DNA of 64,000 nucleotides from SIG673 sp045638685 (GCA_045638685.1 JAZUBT010000018.1:21533-85532); one strand, 5' to 3'; positions 7,429 through 16,751 are shown, numbered from the stretch's first letter. The notes: generated by a model from the sequence alone, not told the origin. Program-made: numbers and translations.

Positions 7429-9153
7429 TTAATAATCCATAAAATGCCTACGCTCAGGCTTTTGGGGCCTATTTTTGCTATCTTCAATAAGCTTTTTAAT
7501 GCGAGGATACGCGGCTATTACAACCACAAAAAGGAAGGCTATAAGGACAAACGCGTTGCCTATATAACTGTATAAGGTTCTTCCCTGACGCATATAAACG
7601 GTAGCCGTTTCGTAGTTTGTTTCAAGCGGCTTTATCTTTGCGATTACACGCCCCTCGGGGGTAATTACCGACGAAACGCCGGTGTTGGCGGCTCTCACCA
7701 CGTAGCGCCCCGTCTCTATCGCGCGCAGGGCGGCGTGAGAATTGTGCTGCCATACCGCCGCGGAGTCGCTGAACCACGAATCGTTTGTCGATAACGTGAT
7801 AAGCTCCGCGCCGTCTCTTACCGCATCAACGGCAAGCATCTCATATATAGAATCAAAGCAGATAAGGCTTCCTATTTTACCGTGCTCAGTATCAAAAATT
7901 TCGCTATCCGTACCCTGTGCAAGCGGCTCGGAAAGAATGTTGAGAGAACCGAGAACAGGAAGCAACGCTAAAATTAAATCCTCCATAGGGGTATATTCGC
8001 CAAACGGAACGAGGTGGCGCTTGTGATACCTGTCCTCTCCCATGGTACCGTCGGGATAGAAAATGTAGATAGCGTTATACTCGCGCGTTTCATAGGTGTA
8101 TTCCTCTTGTTGAATGTCAAACGCGCCGACAAATACCGTTACGCTAAGTTCCTTTGCCATTTCGGAGATTTTAGAGACAAGCTTACTGTTTTTGTAGTTA
8201 AGTGTCGTCGGGATAACCGTCTCCGGCCATACCACTATATCCACACCCGTCTTGCTTTTTTCAACGCACTTACGGGTAAGTTCTATGTATTTATCTGTCG
8301 TTTTCGTCGCCGCGTTAGTCTCCCATTTTTCAAGCGAGGAGATGTTCCCCTGAATGACCGCCGCGGTAATTTCCTTTCCGTCCTTTTCATTAAAGGCGGC
8401 AAGTCTTATTACCCCGAAAAGCAGGTTAAGAGTAAATATTCCGAGCGCCACCGAAGCAAATATAACGCTTTTTCTTGCCTTAAGCGAGGAAATAAGCTTT
8501 TCCTTAAACTCCTTACCCTCGGAGTCATACACATAATAAAGCGCGAGCGCTAAAAATACGTTCACGGCTACTATAACCGCACTGACAAAATAGCTTCCGA
8601 AAAGCGACGCGCTTTGCTGAAGCACGGGCGCGATGCTTTGCGACACCGCGAGACGCCCCCACGGAACTCCTCGCCACCCGAGAGTTTCCTGAAATTCAAA
8701 CACCACCCACAGACCGATAAACAGCGCACCGCCGAGCAGGGGTTTGTTTTTACTTGGCTTTATCAGCCTATACGCAAGCATCACAAAACCAATTTCAATC
8801 GACTGAACAAGCGCAAGTCCAAGCCAACAGACAAGCACTATAATTATGCTTTGAAAAGGCGTAATATCGGCAAATTCCATCGGATAAAGCCTTGTAAACC
8901 AGAAGTATAGCACTCCGAAATAACCGAGTCCGAAAAGAAAGCCAAGCGAAAAGGCTTTTCTTTTTTTAATGTTGCCTCCGTATTTTATCATCATATAAGC
9001 CACGGGTATAAGGCTTACGTAGGACAGAAGAAAAAGCCATCGAAAGACAAAGGGAAGCGCTGTAAGTATTCCGAAAACGAAAAATATCCGTTTAAGTCTC
9101 GGCTGACCATCCTTTTTAAAAAATTCCGTCAAGGCTGTAACAATCGTTTTCAA
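7429..9153 (-). CDS. lnt: Apolipoprotein N-acyltransferase
   Basis: Adds the third acyl chain to the N-terminal cysteine of lipoproteins. The protein has about seven or eight hydrophobic segments in the first 240 residues, a nitrilase-like domain, and a last membrane helix near the C-terminus. The catalytic triad of the family is complete: Glu in VVWPETVIP, Lys in YHKRHLVPFGEYTP and Cys in GSLICFDSIYE. Start taken as TTG at 9153 with GGAGG eight bases before it, giving 574 residues; the frame is open upstream to 9228. It overlaps the end of the radical SAM gene by 38 bp, so the two are probably co-translated. Classical Lnt is uncommon in Bacillota. Confidence 0.88.
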   Translation of the reverse strand: MKTIVTALTEFFKKDGQPRLKRIFFVFGILTALPFVFRWLFLLSYVSLIPVAYMMIKYGGNIKKRKAFSLGFLFGLGYFGVLYFWFTRLYPMEFADITPFQSIIIVLVCWLGLALVQSIEIGFVMLAYRLIKPSKNKPLLGGALFIGLWVVFEFQETLGWRGVPWGRLAVSQSIAPVLQQSASLFGSYFVSAVIVAVNVFLALALYYVYDSEGKEFKEKLISSLKARKSVIFASVALGIFTLNLLFGVIRLAAFNEKDGKEITAAVIQGNISSLEKWETNAATKTTDKYIELTRKCVEKSKTGVDIVVWPETVIPTTLNYKNSKLVSKISEMAKELSVTVFVGAFDIQQEEYTYETREYNAIYIFYPDGTMGEDRYHKRHLVPFGEYTPMEDLILALLPVLGSLNILSEPLAQGTDSEIFDTEHGKIGSLICFDSIYEMLAVDAVRDGAELITLSTNDSWFSDSAAVWQHNSHAALRAIETGRYVVRAANTGVSSVITPEGRVIAKIKPLETNYETATVYMRQGRTLYSYIGNAFVLIAFLFVVVIAAYPRIKKLIEDSKNRPQKPERRHFMDY

Positions 9154-10195
9154 TAGAACATCCTCCACATTCTGTACACCCCGGTTGCTTTTCCGGAGCA
9201 AGATTATATTTACGAAGTATTCCGCCAAGCACCTCGCTCATCTCTACAAGGTCATCGGGCGAGCACGCCTTAAATCCGTGCAGCTCGCAGTTATCAAACG
9301 GACGGAACGGCATTATGGTAGGGAACACTCCCTCGCTCGCAAGTGCTTCACATTCCTTAAGTATATCTTCCACGGGCTGTATTCCGCCTATAAGAACACT
9401 TGAAACCATACCGTGTCCGAATAATTTTACGGCGTAACGCAACGACTTGTGATAATGCTGATAGCTTATTCGGCTTTTACCGGGACAGATTTTCTCACGC
9501 AGCGAGCTTTCCGCTATTTCTATATTCATAATAACAGCGGTGCACCCCGCGTCCTTTAACTGCCTTAGCTTTTCGGTATCCGAGGGTGGAGCAAGCTCAA
9601 TAGTTATCGGACAGTCCGAAAACTCTCTGATCTTTTTAACCAGACTAACGTAATAATCCGCCATATAATCGGGGCTGACGTAGGTTCCCCCGCTCATATT
9701 TAAGACGTATTTGCCGTCTCCGAGAAGAACGAGAAGCTTTTTTACTCCTTCCGCAAGCTCCTCTATCGGAAGCGGACGGCTACGCTCCTTTTCAAGAGAG
9801 CAGAACTTACATTTAAGCTCATCGGTATCGTAGCAGCAGGCGCTGCTCGGCCAGATATTTATACAACCCGGCGCATGGAGCTGAGCCATTCCGTCTATCA
9901 CCGTACCCGTTTTCGGTAGCGCGCCGAAAAATTTTACCGGCACGTTCCTTTCGCCGTAGCTTATTGCGTACCCGTCGTTCGATTTACAAAGGGTATATTC
10001 CGAATCAGCCGAATACCCGTCAGCAACGCTGACACAGAGATTCGAACCGAAAATCGACATATTCGTCGCGTGTACAAATCCCTTGACGAAGAAATGCGGG
10101 TATTCCCGAAGAAGCTTCTCCTTTGCCTCGGGAGTTATCTTCACCCCTCCGCAAAGAAGTCCCGCCTTAAGTCTTAAAAATTCTTTTCTGTTCAT
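9116..10195 (-). CDS. Radical SAM protein with unusual cysteine spacing
   Basis: A 359-residue protein resembling biotin-synthase-like radical SAM enzymes: a barrel with NMSGGTYVSPDY (SAM-binding GGE-like strand) near residue 165, ITIELAPPSD near 195 and VLIGGIQPVEDI near 262. The expected CxxxCxxC motif is absent. Instead Cys120, Cys121, Cys129 and Cys132 (ACCYDTDELKCKFC) give CX8CX2C or CX7CX2C. A second cysteine group, CTECGGC plus a later Cys, lies at the C-terminus and may hold another cluster. Upstream by 171 bp is a GNAT gene on the same strand; lnt overlaps its end. Substrate unknown. Confidence 0.8.
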   Translation of the reverse strand: MNRKEFLRLKAGLLCGGVKITPEAKEKLLREYPHFFVKGFVHATNMSIFGSNLCVSVADGYSADSEYTLCKSNDGYAISYGERNVPVKFFGALPKTGTVIDGMAQLHAPGCINIWPSSACCYDTDELKCKFCSLEKERSRPLPIEELAEGVKKLLVLLGDGKYVLNMSGGTYVSPDYMADYYVSLVKKIREFSDCPITIELAPPSDTEKLRQLKDAGCTAVIMNIEIAESSLREKICPGKSRISYQHYHKSLRYAVKLFGHGMVSSVLIGGIQPVEDILKECEALASEGVFPTIMPFRPFDNCELHGFKACSPDDLVEMSEVLGGILRKYNLAPEKQPGCTECGGCSIENDCYSLDGIF

Positions 10196-10366
10196 AAGGT
10201 AACCTTTTATGTATTTTCTGATTATTTATATTTAGATTCTAAAACCGCGAAAAAGACTATTTTTTCATAATAACAGCAAGTTTTGTTTTACCCGCTGCGG
10301 ATAATACGTCATCCTGCTAACCGCTCTGTATAATTTTAAAAACTCTACCGTTTCTTTACGTCAGCT

Positions 10367-10981
10367 TCAAACGTCTATCTCCATAACAGTAGGAAAGCAG
10401 TCCTTTCCCCGCTGAGGACACTCCGCGCACTCGCCGAGAAGCTCGCTGTAAAGCGGAAAATCGGAGGGAAGCTCCACCCCGCCGTTTTTCAGAAAAAAGT
10501 CTCGCGCCTTAGCGGTAAGATATATTTTACCTACGCCACTCTCTCTGCATTTCTCCTTAATACGCCGAAGGACAGCGCTACCGACTCCGTTTTTCCTTAC
10601 GTCCTTTTTTATCGCAATGTAATCAAGGACGGTTATTCCGAAGCGGCGCGAAAGCGAATACGCTCCTACCATATCACCGCTTTGCAGCGACACCTCGCTC
10701 GTACGTGAGTTCTCCGTGTTTTCCTTAGAAAGCAGCCTTTCTCCGCTAATGCAATCACAACAAAAGACCGTATTGCCGTTTTCGTTTACATCGTTTTCGT
10801 TTACAAAAAATACCGCCTCGCTAAGAAAAACACCGCTTGTCTCTGCCCAACTTTCCGAGATTTCAAGCTCGCTTTCAAGATAAAGTCCTGTCAAAAGCCC
10901 GTGCTGTGAAACCTCAAAAAAAACAATCTCTCCGCTTTGCATATTGCGTCTCCAAGTTTTAAAGCTAAATTCGACCCTCAT
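10367..10981 (-). CDS. GNAT-family N-acetyltransferase
   Basis: A 204-residue protein with a GNAT core in the second half: IAIKKDVRKNGVGSAVLRRI (about residues 127-146) is motif A, with the R-x-x-G-x-G/A acetyl-CoA loop, and IYLTAKARDFFLKNGG (about 157-172) is motif B. The N-terminal half is variable and has a short VNENDVNENG duplication. The C-terminus holds a small cysteine set (CAECPQRGKDC) that could bind metal. Acceptor unknown. It is upstream of the radical SAM gene on the same strand, separated by 171 bp. Confidence 0.75.
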   Translation of the reverse strand: MRVEFSFKTWRRNMQSGEIVFFEVSQHGLLTGLYLESELEISESWAETSGVFLSEAVFFVNENDVNENGNTVFCCDCISGERLLSKENTENSRTSEVSLQSGDMVGAYSLSRRFGITVLDYIAIKKDVRKNGVGSAVLRRIKEKCRESGVGKIYLTAKARDFFLKNGGVELPSDFPLYSELLGECAECPQRGKDCFPTVMEIDV

Positions 10982-11130
10982 TAAAAGACCTTACGTTAAA
11001 GAACTTATGCTAAAGAACTTCAATCTTAAAGCACTTATACTTTTTCTGTTAACGTCATTACATACAAAGACTACAAAGGCCCTACAATTCTATTATATAT
11101 AAAATTTATTTTATTTAAAGTACATAATTG

Positions 11131-11424
11131 TTAAAATATTCTCAGCAAAAGCGATACTGCGGTGGCAAGAAGCAGTCCTACCGAAAACCATTTAAGCCGA
11201 AGAACGGTTAACCCCTCCTTAGCTCGGCATTCGCCACTCTCCTCTACGCCAAAATAATTTGTTATTGCAGATGAGGAAATTATCCTGCTTGCCTCCGCGA
11301 CCATACTCTCCTCGGTACGTTTTTTCTCCACGCTTTTGTCCGACACTATAAAAAACGCCCCATCAAAGCACTCGTTACCGATATTTTTTACCCAAAGCAC
11401 TCTTTTCTGACACCCCTTAATCAC
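11131..11424 (-). CDS. Small membrane-anchored protein of unknown function
   Basis: A 97-residue protein starting at GTG 11424, chosen because GGAGG lies eight bases upstream; a longer frame to 11502 has no good ribosome site. The sequence begins VIKGCQKRVLWVKNIGNECFDGAFFIVSD, then a polar linker with ESMVAEASRIISSSAI, and ends with one hydrophobic helix (WFSVGLLLATAVSLLLRIF) that would anchor it in the membrane by its C-terminus. It has the look of conserved small proteins of Clostridia, but no function can be given. It lies near spoIIR, transcribed divergently. Confidence 0.6.
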   Translation of the reverse strand: MIKGCQKRVLWVKNIGNECFDGAFFIVSDKSVEKKRTEESMVAEASRIISSSAITNYFGVEESGECRAKEGLTVLRLKWFSVGLLLATAVSLLLRIF

Positions 11425-11773
11425 CTGTTTTTCCTCCAAAATCAATAATTTACAAAAATAAAGCTGCGCCTTGCCGCATCTTGACTTTCCGCTTTTTTCC
11501 AATTTTAATATAACGTATTATTGACTTTTTCTACCTATTTATTCAGAAAAACAGCTAAAAAGCTCCTTTAAATACTGTAAAAAGCTCTACCGATATGTAA
11601 GGCATCTGCTGTATCGGACGCCACTACAATATCGGTATCTGCCTCAGTATAAAGACGCTGCTGTTTCGTACATCTACTGCCGCATCTGCAAAATTAAAAC
11701 CTTATTTTTGTATAATCGGTAAGTAAAGTGTCAAAACTTTCATTTGTAAACAGAGCGAAAAAGGAGATTTAAC
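11425..11773. other. Divergent intergenic region before spoIIR
   Basis: 349 bases separate the small membrane protein gene from spoIIR. No further gene is seen. A GTATAAT stretch lies near 11709, about 60 bases before the spoIIR start. It may belong to a promoter, but sigma-F boxes could not be assigned with confidence. Confidence 0.4.
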
Positions 11774-12382
11774 GTGAAGAAAAACAAGATATTTATATTT
11801 TCGGTGATTATCGGAGCGTTTATTTTAGCAGTTATCGGAGGGCTGCGAGCGGAAATATCCGAGGATATGGAGATATACGACAAAACCCTTCGTCTGCACA
11901 TTCCCGCGAACTCGGACAGCGCTGAGGATCAAGGTCTAAAGCTAAAAGTAAGAGACGCCGTAATCGAGGTTATGAGGGAGCCGCTTTCCGACTGTAAGAC
12001 AAAGGAGGCGGCAACGGAGGTAGCAAGACGTATGATGCCGGTAATAAAGGCAACCGCTGACAAAGTAATAGCCGAAAACGGAAAAAGCTACAAAGCAGAG
12101 GTAACCGTAACCGAGGAATACTATCCTAAAAAGGAGTACGAGGGGATAACTCTCCCTGCGGGAACCTACACCTCTCTTAAAATAGAGCTTGGAGAGGCAG
12201 AAGGAAAAAATTGGTGGTGCGTTCTTTTCCCACAGGTTTGCACCGGCACGGCAGAGGCGAAAACCGTACTGGCAGAGGTCGGCTTTACCGCAAATCAGAT
12301 CCGTCTTCTGACCGAGCAGGAAAGTGGCGAATATACTGTCAAATTCAAAATAGTTGAAATAATAGAAAGGCTATTCGGTTAA
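11774..12382 (+). CDS. spoIIR: Stage II sporulation protein R
   Basis: Secreted forespore signal that triggers SpoIIGA in the septum to process pro-sigma-E, switching on the mother-cell programme. The 202-residue protein has an N-terminal signal or anchor helix (IFIFSVIIGAFILAVIGG) followed by the SpoIIR core: LRLHIPANSDSAEDQGLKLKVRDAV near residues 37-61 and NWWCVLFPQVC near 153-163. Starts at GTG with AAGGAG eight bases upstream. Its end overlaps a strong terminator. In Bacillus the gene is under sigma-F. Confidence 0.94.
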   Translation: MKKNKIFIFSVIIGAFILAVIGGLRAEISEDMEIYDKTLRLHIPANSDSAEDQGLKLKVRDAVIEVMREPLSDCKTKEAATEVARRMMPVIKATADKVIAENGKSYKAEVTVTEEYYPKKEYEGITLPAGTYTSLKIELGEAEGKNWWCVLFPQVCTGTAEAKTVLAEVGFTANQIRLLTEQESGEYTVKFKIVEIIERLFG

Positions 12383-12408
12383 GGTGAAGCTTAACCGAAT
12401 AGCCTTTT
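12367..12408. terminator. Strong terminator at the end of spoIIR
   Basis: A perfect 17-bp stem (AAGGCTATTCGGTTAAG and its complement) with a six-base loop GTGAAG, followed by TT. The stem begins inside the last codons of spoIIR. It stands between two convergent genes (spoIIR and the HIT gene) and may serve both. Confidence 0.85.
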
Positions 12409-12438
12409 ATTGCGTTTTATGGTTTTACAGTAGTTATA

Positions 12439-12777
12439 TTACGCCATTTCCTCTGTCATTTTCTTTCCACCAAGAATATGGAAGTGAAGGTGCTTTACCG
12501 TTTGACAAGCATCCTCTCCGCAGTTGCTGATAACTCTGTATCCATTAGTTATTTCACATTTCTTTGCTATTTCGGGGATTTTTTCGAATATTTTTGCTAT
12601 AACTTCGCTATTTTCAGCATTAATGCCATCAACAGACGGAATATGCTCCTTCGGAATAACCAGAACGTGCACCGGAGCCTGAGGATTAATATCCTTAAAC
12701 GCAAATATACTTTCGTCCTCGTAAACCTTTGCCGACGGAATTTTACCGTCCTTTATCATACAAAAAATGCAGTCCAT
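12439..12777 (-). CDS. HIT-family nucleotide-binding protein (HinT-like)
   Basis: Small purine nucleoside phosphoramidase or nucleotide hydrolase of the histidine triad family. It starts MDCIFCMIKDGKIPSAKVYED, the usual HinT N-terminus with a CxxC zinc site, and has FKDINPQAPVHVLVIPKEHI and the catalytic triad HLHFHILGG near the end, about residues 97-105. Length 112 is typical. The frame is open ten codons upstream (MVTKKGTVIN), but the family pattern favours the inner ATG at 12777. Single gene. Confidence 0.92.
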   Translation of the reverse strand: MDCIFCMIKDGKIPSAKVYEDESIFAFKDINPQAPVHVLVIPKEHIPSVDGINAENSEVIAKIFEKIPEIAKKCEITNGYRVISNCGEDACQTVKHLHFHILGGKKMTEEMA

Positions 12778-12991
12778 ATTTATAACCGTTCCTTTCTTTG
12801 TTACCATCTGCCTTGCACGGCAAAGCAGAAAATTCGTCTTAGTCCTTGCAAGACCATCCTTACACGTTTAAAATTCGCGGCTTTCTCACGCTTCTTAACT
12901 TAGATTAAAAACGTATGCCTTCTCACGTTATTTAGATTTAAAACGTACACATACTTCATTACTTACTCTAAACGCTTCCCTTTCTTATTTT

Positions 12992-13027
12992 AAAGCGGAT
13001 ATGCTCTTTTAAGAACATATCCGCTTT
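12992..13027 (-). terminator. Hairpin at the end of the hrcA-grpE-dnaK operon
   Basis: AAAGCGGATATG pairs perfectly with CATATCCGCTTT around a 12-base loop, about 40 bp after the dnaK stop. The T-run on the minus strand is short (TTTAAAAT). The strong stem and its place suggest the operon ends here, so no dnaJ follows. Confidence 0.7.
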
Positions 13028-13068
13028 GCTTTTGAAAGTATCTGCCGCGCCCTTTTCAAGACCTCGGA

Positions 13069-14898
13069 TTATTTATCGGTTTTATCCTCGTATCCGGGAT
13101 CATAATAGGTCTGTCCGTCATTCGATGCGCCCTCCGTCGCTCCGCCTGCGGCACCGCCGGCGCCCTGCTGCTGAGCGTAAAGCTTTTCGCTAATCTTATA
13201 GAACGCCTGCTCAAGAGCCTCGGAATCAGCCTTTATCGCCTCGGTATTATCGGTCTTTGCCGTTTCCTTAAGCTTTTCAAGCGCTGCCTTAACGTCAGCA
13301 AGCTCACCCTCGGGAAGCTTGTCGCCAATCTCTCCAAGAGTCTTTTCGGTTTGGAATATAAGCGTATCGGCGCGATTTTTGGTATCAACCGCTTCCTTCT
13401 GCTTCTTATCCTCCTCCGCGAACTTCTCCGCGTCCTTAACAGCCTTATCTATGTCCTCCTGACTCATGTTGGTAGAGGAAGTAATGGTTATATGCTGTTC
13501 CTTACCGGTTCCCTTATCTGTCGCGGTTACGTTTACTATACCGTTTGCGTCAATATCAAAGGTAACCTCAATCTGCGGTACACCTCTCGGTGCCGGAGGA
13601 ATTCCGTCAAGGTTAAATCTTCCGAGAGTGGTGTTTCCTCTCGCCATCTCACGCTCACCCTGAAGAACGTGAATTTCAACAGAGGTCTGGCTGTCTGCGG
13701 CGGTAGAGTAAATCTGGCTCTTTTTTACCGGAATGGTCGTGTTTCTTTCAATTATTTTATTGAATACTCCACCCATCGTCTCGATACCGAGCGAAAGAGG
13801 AGTAACGTCAAGCAGAAGAAGGTCTTTAACGTCTCCGCCGAGAACACCCGCCTGGATTGCGGCTCCGAGAGCAACACACTCGTCGGGGTTAATTCCCTTG
13901 AACGGCTCCTTGCCTATAAAGCTCTTAACCGCGTCCTGAACAGCGGGGATACGGCTTGATCCTCCAACGAGAAGAACCTTATCTATCTCGGAAACGGACA
14001 TTCCCGCGTCGGAAAGCACTCTCTTGGTGGGAACCATTGTAGCCTCAACGAGGTCAGCAGTTATTCTGTTGAACTCTGCACGGGTAAGAGTTGCCTCAAA
14101 GTGCTTCGGTCCGTCCGCATCAACGGTGATAAAGGGAAGGTTAATGTTAGAGCTTGTTATACCGGAAAGCTCGATTTTTGCCTTTTCCGCGGCTTCCTTA
14201 AGTCTCTGGAGCGCCATTTTGTCCTTGCGAAGATCGAGGCCGCCGTTCTCCTTTGCAAAGGTATCGGCAATCCAGTCGATAACTCTCTTATCAAAGTCAT
14301 CTCCGCCCAGACGGTTGTTACCCGCAGTTGCGAGAACCTCGAAAACTCCGTCGCTTATCTCAAGAAGCGAAACGTCAAACGTACCGCCACCAAGGTCAAA
14401 GATAAGAATTTTCTGGTCGTTTTCTTTATCAATTCCGTATGCGAGCGCCGCAGCGGTGGGCTCGTTGATTATTCGCTTTACCTCAAGTCCCGCGATTTTT
14501 CCCGCGTCCTTGGTTGCCTGGCGCTGGGCGTCGGAGAAGTAAGCGGGAACGGTTATAACCGCCTCCGTTACAGTAGAACCGAGATATGCCTCCGCGTCGG
14601 ATTTAAGCTTCTGAAGTATCATAGCGGAAAGCTCCTGAGGAGTATAGCCCTTTCCGTCTATATCTACCTTGTATGCGGTTCCCATTTCTCTTTTTATAGA
14701 AATGATGGTTTTGTCGGGGTTTGTGATAGCCTGTCTTTTAGCTACCGTTCCGACAAGTCTTTCTCCGTTTTTGAACGCAACGACCGAGGGAGTAGTTCTT
14801 GCTCCTTCGGGGTTCGGAATTACGATAGGCTCGCCGCCCTCGTAAACGGCAACACACGAGTTAGTGGTACCAAGGTCAATACCTATAATTTTTCCCAT
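13069..14898 (-). CDS. dnaK: Chaperone DnaK (Hsp70)
   Basis: ATP-driven chaperone that binds exposed hydrophobic peptides. The 609-residue protein starts MGKIIGIDLGTTNSCVAVYEG and carries the Hsp70 signatures IFDLGGGTFDVSLLEI near residue 166 and VLLVGGSSRIPAVQD near 309, the DVTPLSLGIET linker region near 365 and a C-terminal GGAAGGATEGASNDGQ tail. Length is normal. It is the last gene of hrcA-grpE-dnaK, under the CIRCE element. A GGAGG ribosome site precedes the ATG. Its cochaperone dnaJ is not in this window. Confidence 0.98.
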   Translation of the reverse strand: MGKIIGIDLGTTNSCVAVYEGGEPIVIPNPEGARTTPSVVAFKNGERLVGTVAKRQAITNPDKTIISIKREMGTAYKVDIDGKGYTPQELSAMILQKLKSDAEAYLGSTVTEAVITVPAYFSDAQRQATKDAGKIAGLEVKRIINEPTAAALAYGIDKENDQKILIFDLGGGTFDVSLLEISDGVFEVLATAGNNRLGGDDFDKRVIDWIADTFAKENGGLDLRKDKMALQRLKEAAEKAKIELSGITSSNINLPFITVDADGPKHFEATLTRAEFNRITADLVEATMVPTKRVLSDAGMSVSEIDKVLLVGGSSRIPAVQDAVKSFIGKEPFKGINPDECVALGAAIQAGVLGGDVKDLLLLDVTPLSLGIETMGGVFNKIIERNTTIPVKKSQIYSTAADSQTSVEIHVLQGEREMARGNTTLGRFNLDGIPPAPRGVPQIEVTFDIDANGIVNVTATDKGTGKEQHITITSSTNMSQEDIDKAVKDAEKFAEEDKKQKEAVDTKNRADTLIFQTEKTLGEIGDKLPEGELADVKAALEKLKETAKTDNTEAIKADSEALEQAFYKISEKLYAQQQGAGGAAGGATEGASNDGQTYYDPGYEDKTDK

Positions 14899-15028
14899 TA
14901 TATTTTCCTCCTACTGTGGGTAAGTAATCTTTTTATATTGTTTATCGCTTTCGCGAATTTAATTTCTTCTCTATCCGCCCGTTTTTGCTGTTTTTCTTGG
15001 GTTTCTGTTTAAAGTTCCGCTCAATCGG

Positions 15029-15628
15029 TCAGTTCGCAACCGATACCATAGCGTATCTGTAAACCTTGTCTCCCTTTTTGTAGCCCGTTTGAAGAACCGC
15101 CGCAACGGTGTTCTCGCCAAGCTCCGGATTTTCGGTATGCATTACCGCATTGTGTATCTCGGGATCGAACGGAGCACCTACGTCTGAATTAATCTTTTCA
15201 ATTCCGAGCCTTTCAAGGGTAGCCTCGAACTGCGTAAGTGTCATTTTCAGTCCCTGTAAAATCTTTTCTCCGTCGGTAAACGCCGCTGCTCTTTCAAGAT
15301 TGTCTATTACGGGAAGTATCTCCTTTATAGCATCTCCGTATGCGTCGGAATATATGCCTTCCTTTTCTTTTACGGTACGCTTTCTGTAATTATCGTACTC
15401 GGCTAAAACTCTGAGATACTTATCCTCTGACTCAGCAAGAGCCTTTTCCGCTTTTTCCGCGCTCTCGCGAAGCCTTATAATCTCCGCTTCAAGCTCTCTT
15501 TTACTTGCCTTTTCGTTTTTTGCGGTCTTTTCCGCGCCGGCCGCTCCGCTTTCTTCCGCAGACATTTCCTCGACCGGGGGTATCCCGTTTTCCTCGGTTT
15601 CCACTGCGTTTTCCTTTTCTTTTGTCAT
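15029..15628 (-). CDS. grpE: Nucleotide exchange factor GrpE
   Basis: Releases ADP from DnaK. The protein of about 199 residues has an acidic, disordered N-terminus, a long helix (ELEAEIIRLRESAEKAEKAL...) and the GrpE signature region YRKRTVKEKEGIYSDA, then a beta domain with GAPFDPEIHNAVMHTE and VLQTGYKKGDKVYRYAMV. The ATG at 15628 is chosen since GGAG lies six bases before it; a TTG four codons earlier is less likely. It sits between hrcA (gap about 20 bp) and dnaK. Confidence 0.96.
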   Translation of the reverse strand: MTKEKENAVETEENGIPPVEEMSAEESGAAGAEKTAKNEKASKRELEAEIIRLRESAEKAEKALAESEDKYLRVLAEYDNYRKRTVKEKEGIYSDAYGDAIKEILPVIDNLERAAAFTDGEKILQGLKMTLTQFEATLERLGIEKINSDVGAPFDPEIHNAVMHTENPELGENTVAAVLQTGYKKGDKVYRYAMVSVAN

Positions 15629-15649
15629 TACCGTCTCCAATCCGCCGTT

Positions 15650-16714
15650 TTACTCGTTACCGTTATTATCGGCTAAGCTTTCACCTTTTATTGCATCGGA
15701 TATTTTATCTGTGAGATAATCTACCGTTTTTATTACCTTTGAGTAGTCCATTCTGCACGGGCCTATTACCCCTATCGCCGCAACGGGTATATTGTTTTCC
15801 GTAACGGTTTTAAATACGAGCGAGGTGCCTTTTAAATGCTCCTCCTCGCTTTCGGGGCCTATATAAACGTTAACCGCGTCGTTCTGCGCCGCCGAAACAA
15901 CATTTAATATATAGTCCTTCTTTTCAAGAACCCCGAGAAGCCCCTTTAAGTTGTCAAGGTTTGAATATTCGGGATATTTCAGCATACGGTTAACGCCTTC
16001 CATACGAAGCTCGCCACCGTTAAGCGTACCTATCTCCTCCATAAACGCCCTCATTATCGGGATAAGCAGGGGGGCATATACCGATAAATATTTTTCCATC
16101 TCGGAAACAAGCCTTGCATCAACGCTTTCCACGCTCACTCCGGTAAGGAATTTATTAAGTCCCTCCTCAAGCCTTACAGCCATCTCCTCACTAACCTTAA
16201 AGCCGGTTTCAACAAACCTCGTCTTTACAATGCCTACCGAGGTCTGCATAACCATAAGAACTCCAAAATCATTCATCGGAAGGAGCTTAAAGCTGATAAC
16301 AAGCACCCGTCTGTGCCGCGGCTTAACCGCAAGAGCCGTGTAATCGGTTATTTTCGATACCGTCTCCGCCGCACCTTTAAGAAGTCCGTCAATACCTACA
16401 AGCCTTTTAGAGGTCATAAGGTCGAGCTCTGTCTGCTCCGATTTTGAGAGCGAGTATCCGTTCATAAGACCGTTAACGTAAGCTCTGTAACCCTTACTTG
16501 ACGGTATTCTGCCTGCGGAGGTATGCGGCTGTTCAAGGTAGCCGAGCTTTTCAAGCTCTGCCATAACGTTTCTTATTGAAGCCGAGGAAAGCGAGACGGA
16601 AAGTCTGCCCGCAAGAAGCTTTGAGCCTACCGGCTCTCCGCTTTCAATATGAGAGTCAACTATCGCCTTCAGAATCATCTTCTGACGTTCGCTGAGCACA
16701 GTTTCGTCTTGCAT
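15650..16714 (-). CDS. hrcA: Heat-inducible transcription repressor HrcA
   Basis: Represses class I heat-shock operons by binding CIRCE, with activity dependent on GroE in Bacillus. The 354-residue protein has an N-terminal winged helix (about 1-100: LSERQKMILKAIVDSHIESGEPVGSKLL, ASIRNVMAELEKLGYLEQPHTSAGRIPS), a GAF-like middle domain and a C-terminal segment with IGPCRMDYSKVIKTVDYLTDKI. First gene of the operon. An almost perfect CIRCE lies 38 bp upstream, so it represses itself. Confidence 0.97.
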   Translation of the reverse strand: MQDETVLSERQKMILKAIVDSHIESGEPVGSKLLAGRLSVSLSSASIRNVMAELEKLGYLEQPHTSAGRIPSSKGYRAYVNGLMNGYSLSKSEQTELDLMTSKRLVGIDGLLKGAAETVSKITDYTALAVKPRHRRVLVISFKLLPMNDFGVLMVMQTSVGIVKTRFVETGFKVSEEMAVRLEEGLNKFLTGVSVESVDARLVSEMEKYLSVYAPLLIPIMRAFMEEIGTLNGGELRMEGVNRMLKYPEYSNLDNLKGLLGVLEKKDYILNVVSAAQNDAVNVYIGPESEEEHLKGTSLVFKTVTENNIPVAAIGVIGPCRMDYSKVIKTVDYLTDKISDAIKGESLADNNGNE

Positions 16715-16751
16715 ACGTCCGCCCCCTTATTATATTCGTTTTTTATCATTT

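Noticed and set aside
14101..15012. 303-codon plus-strand frame opposite dnaK
   Set aside because: Antisense of a highly conserved gene with strong codon bias, which produces long shadow frames; no ribosome site.
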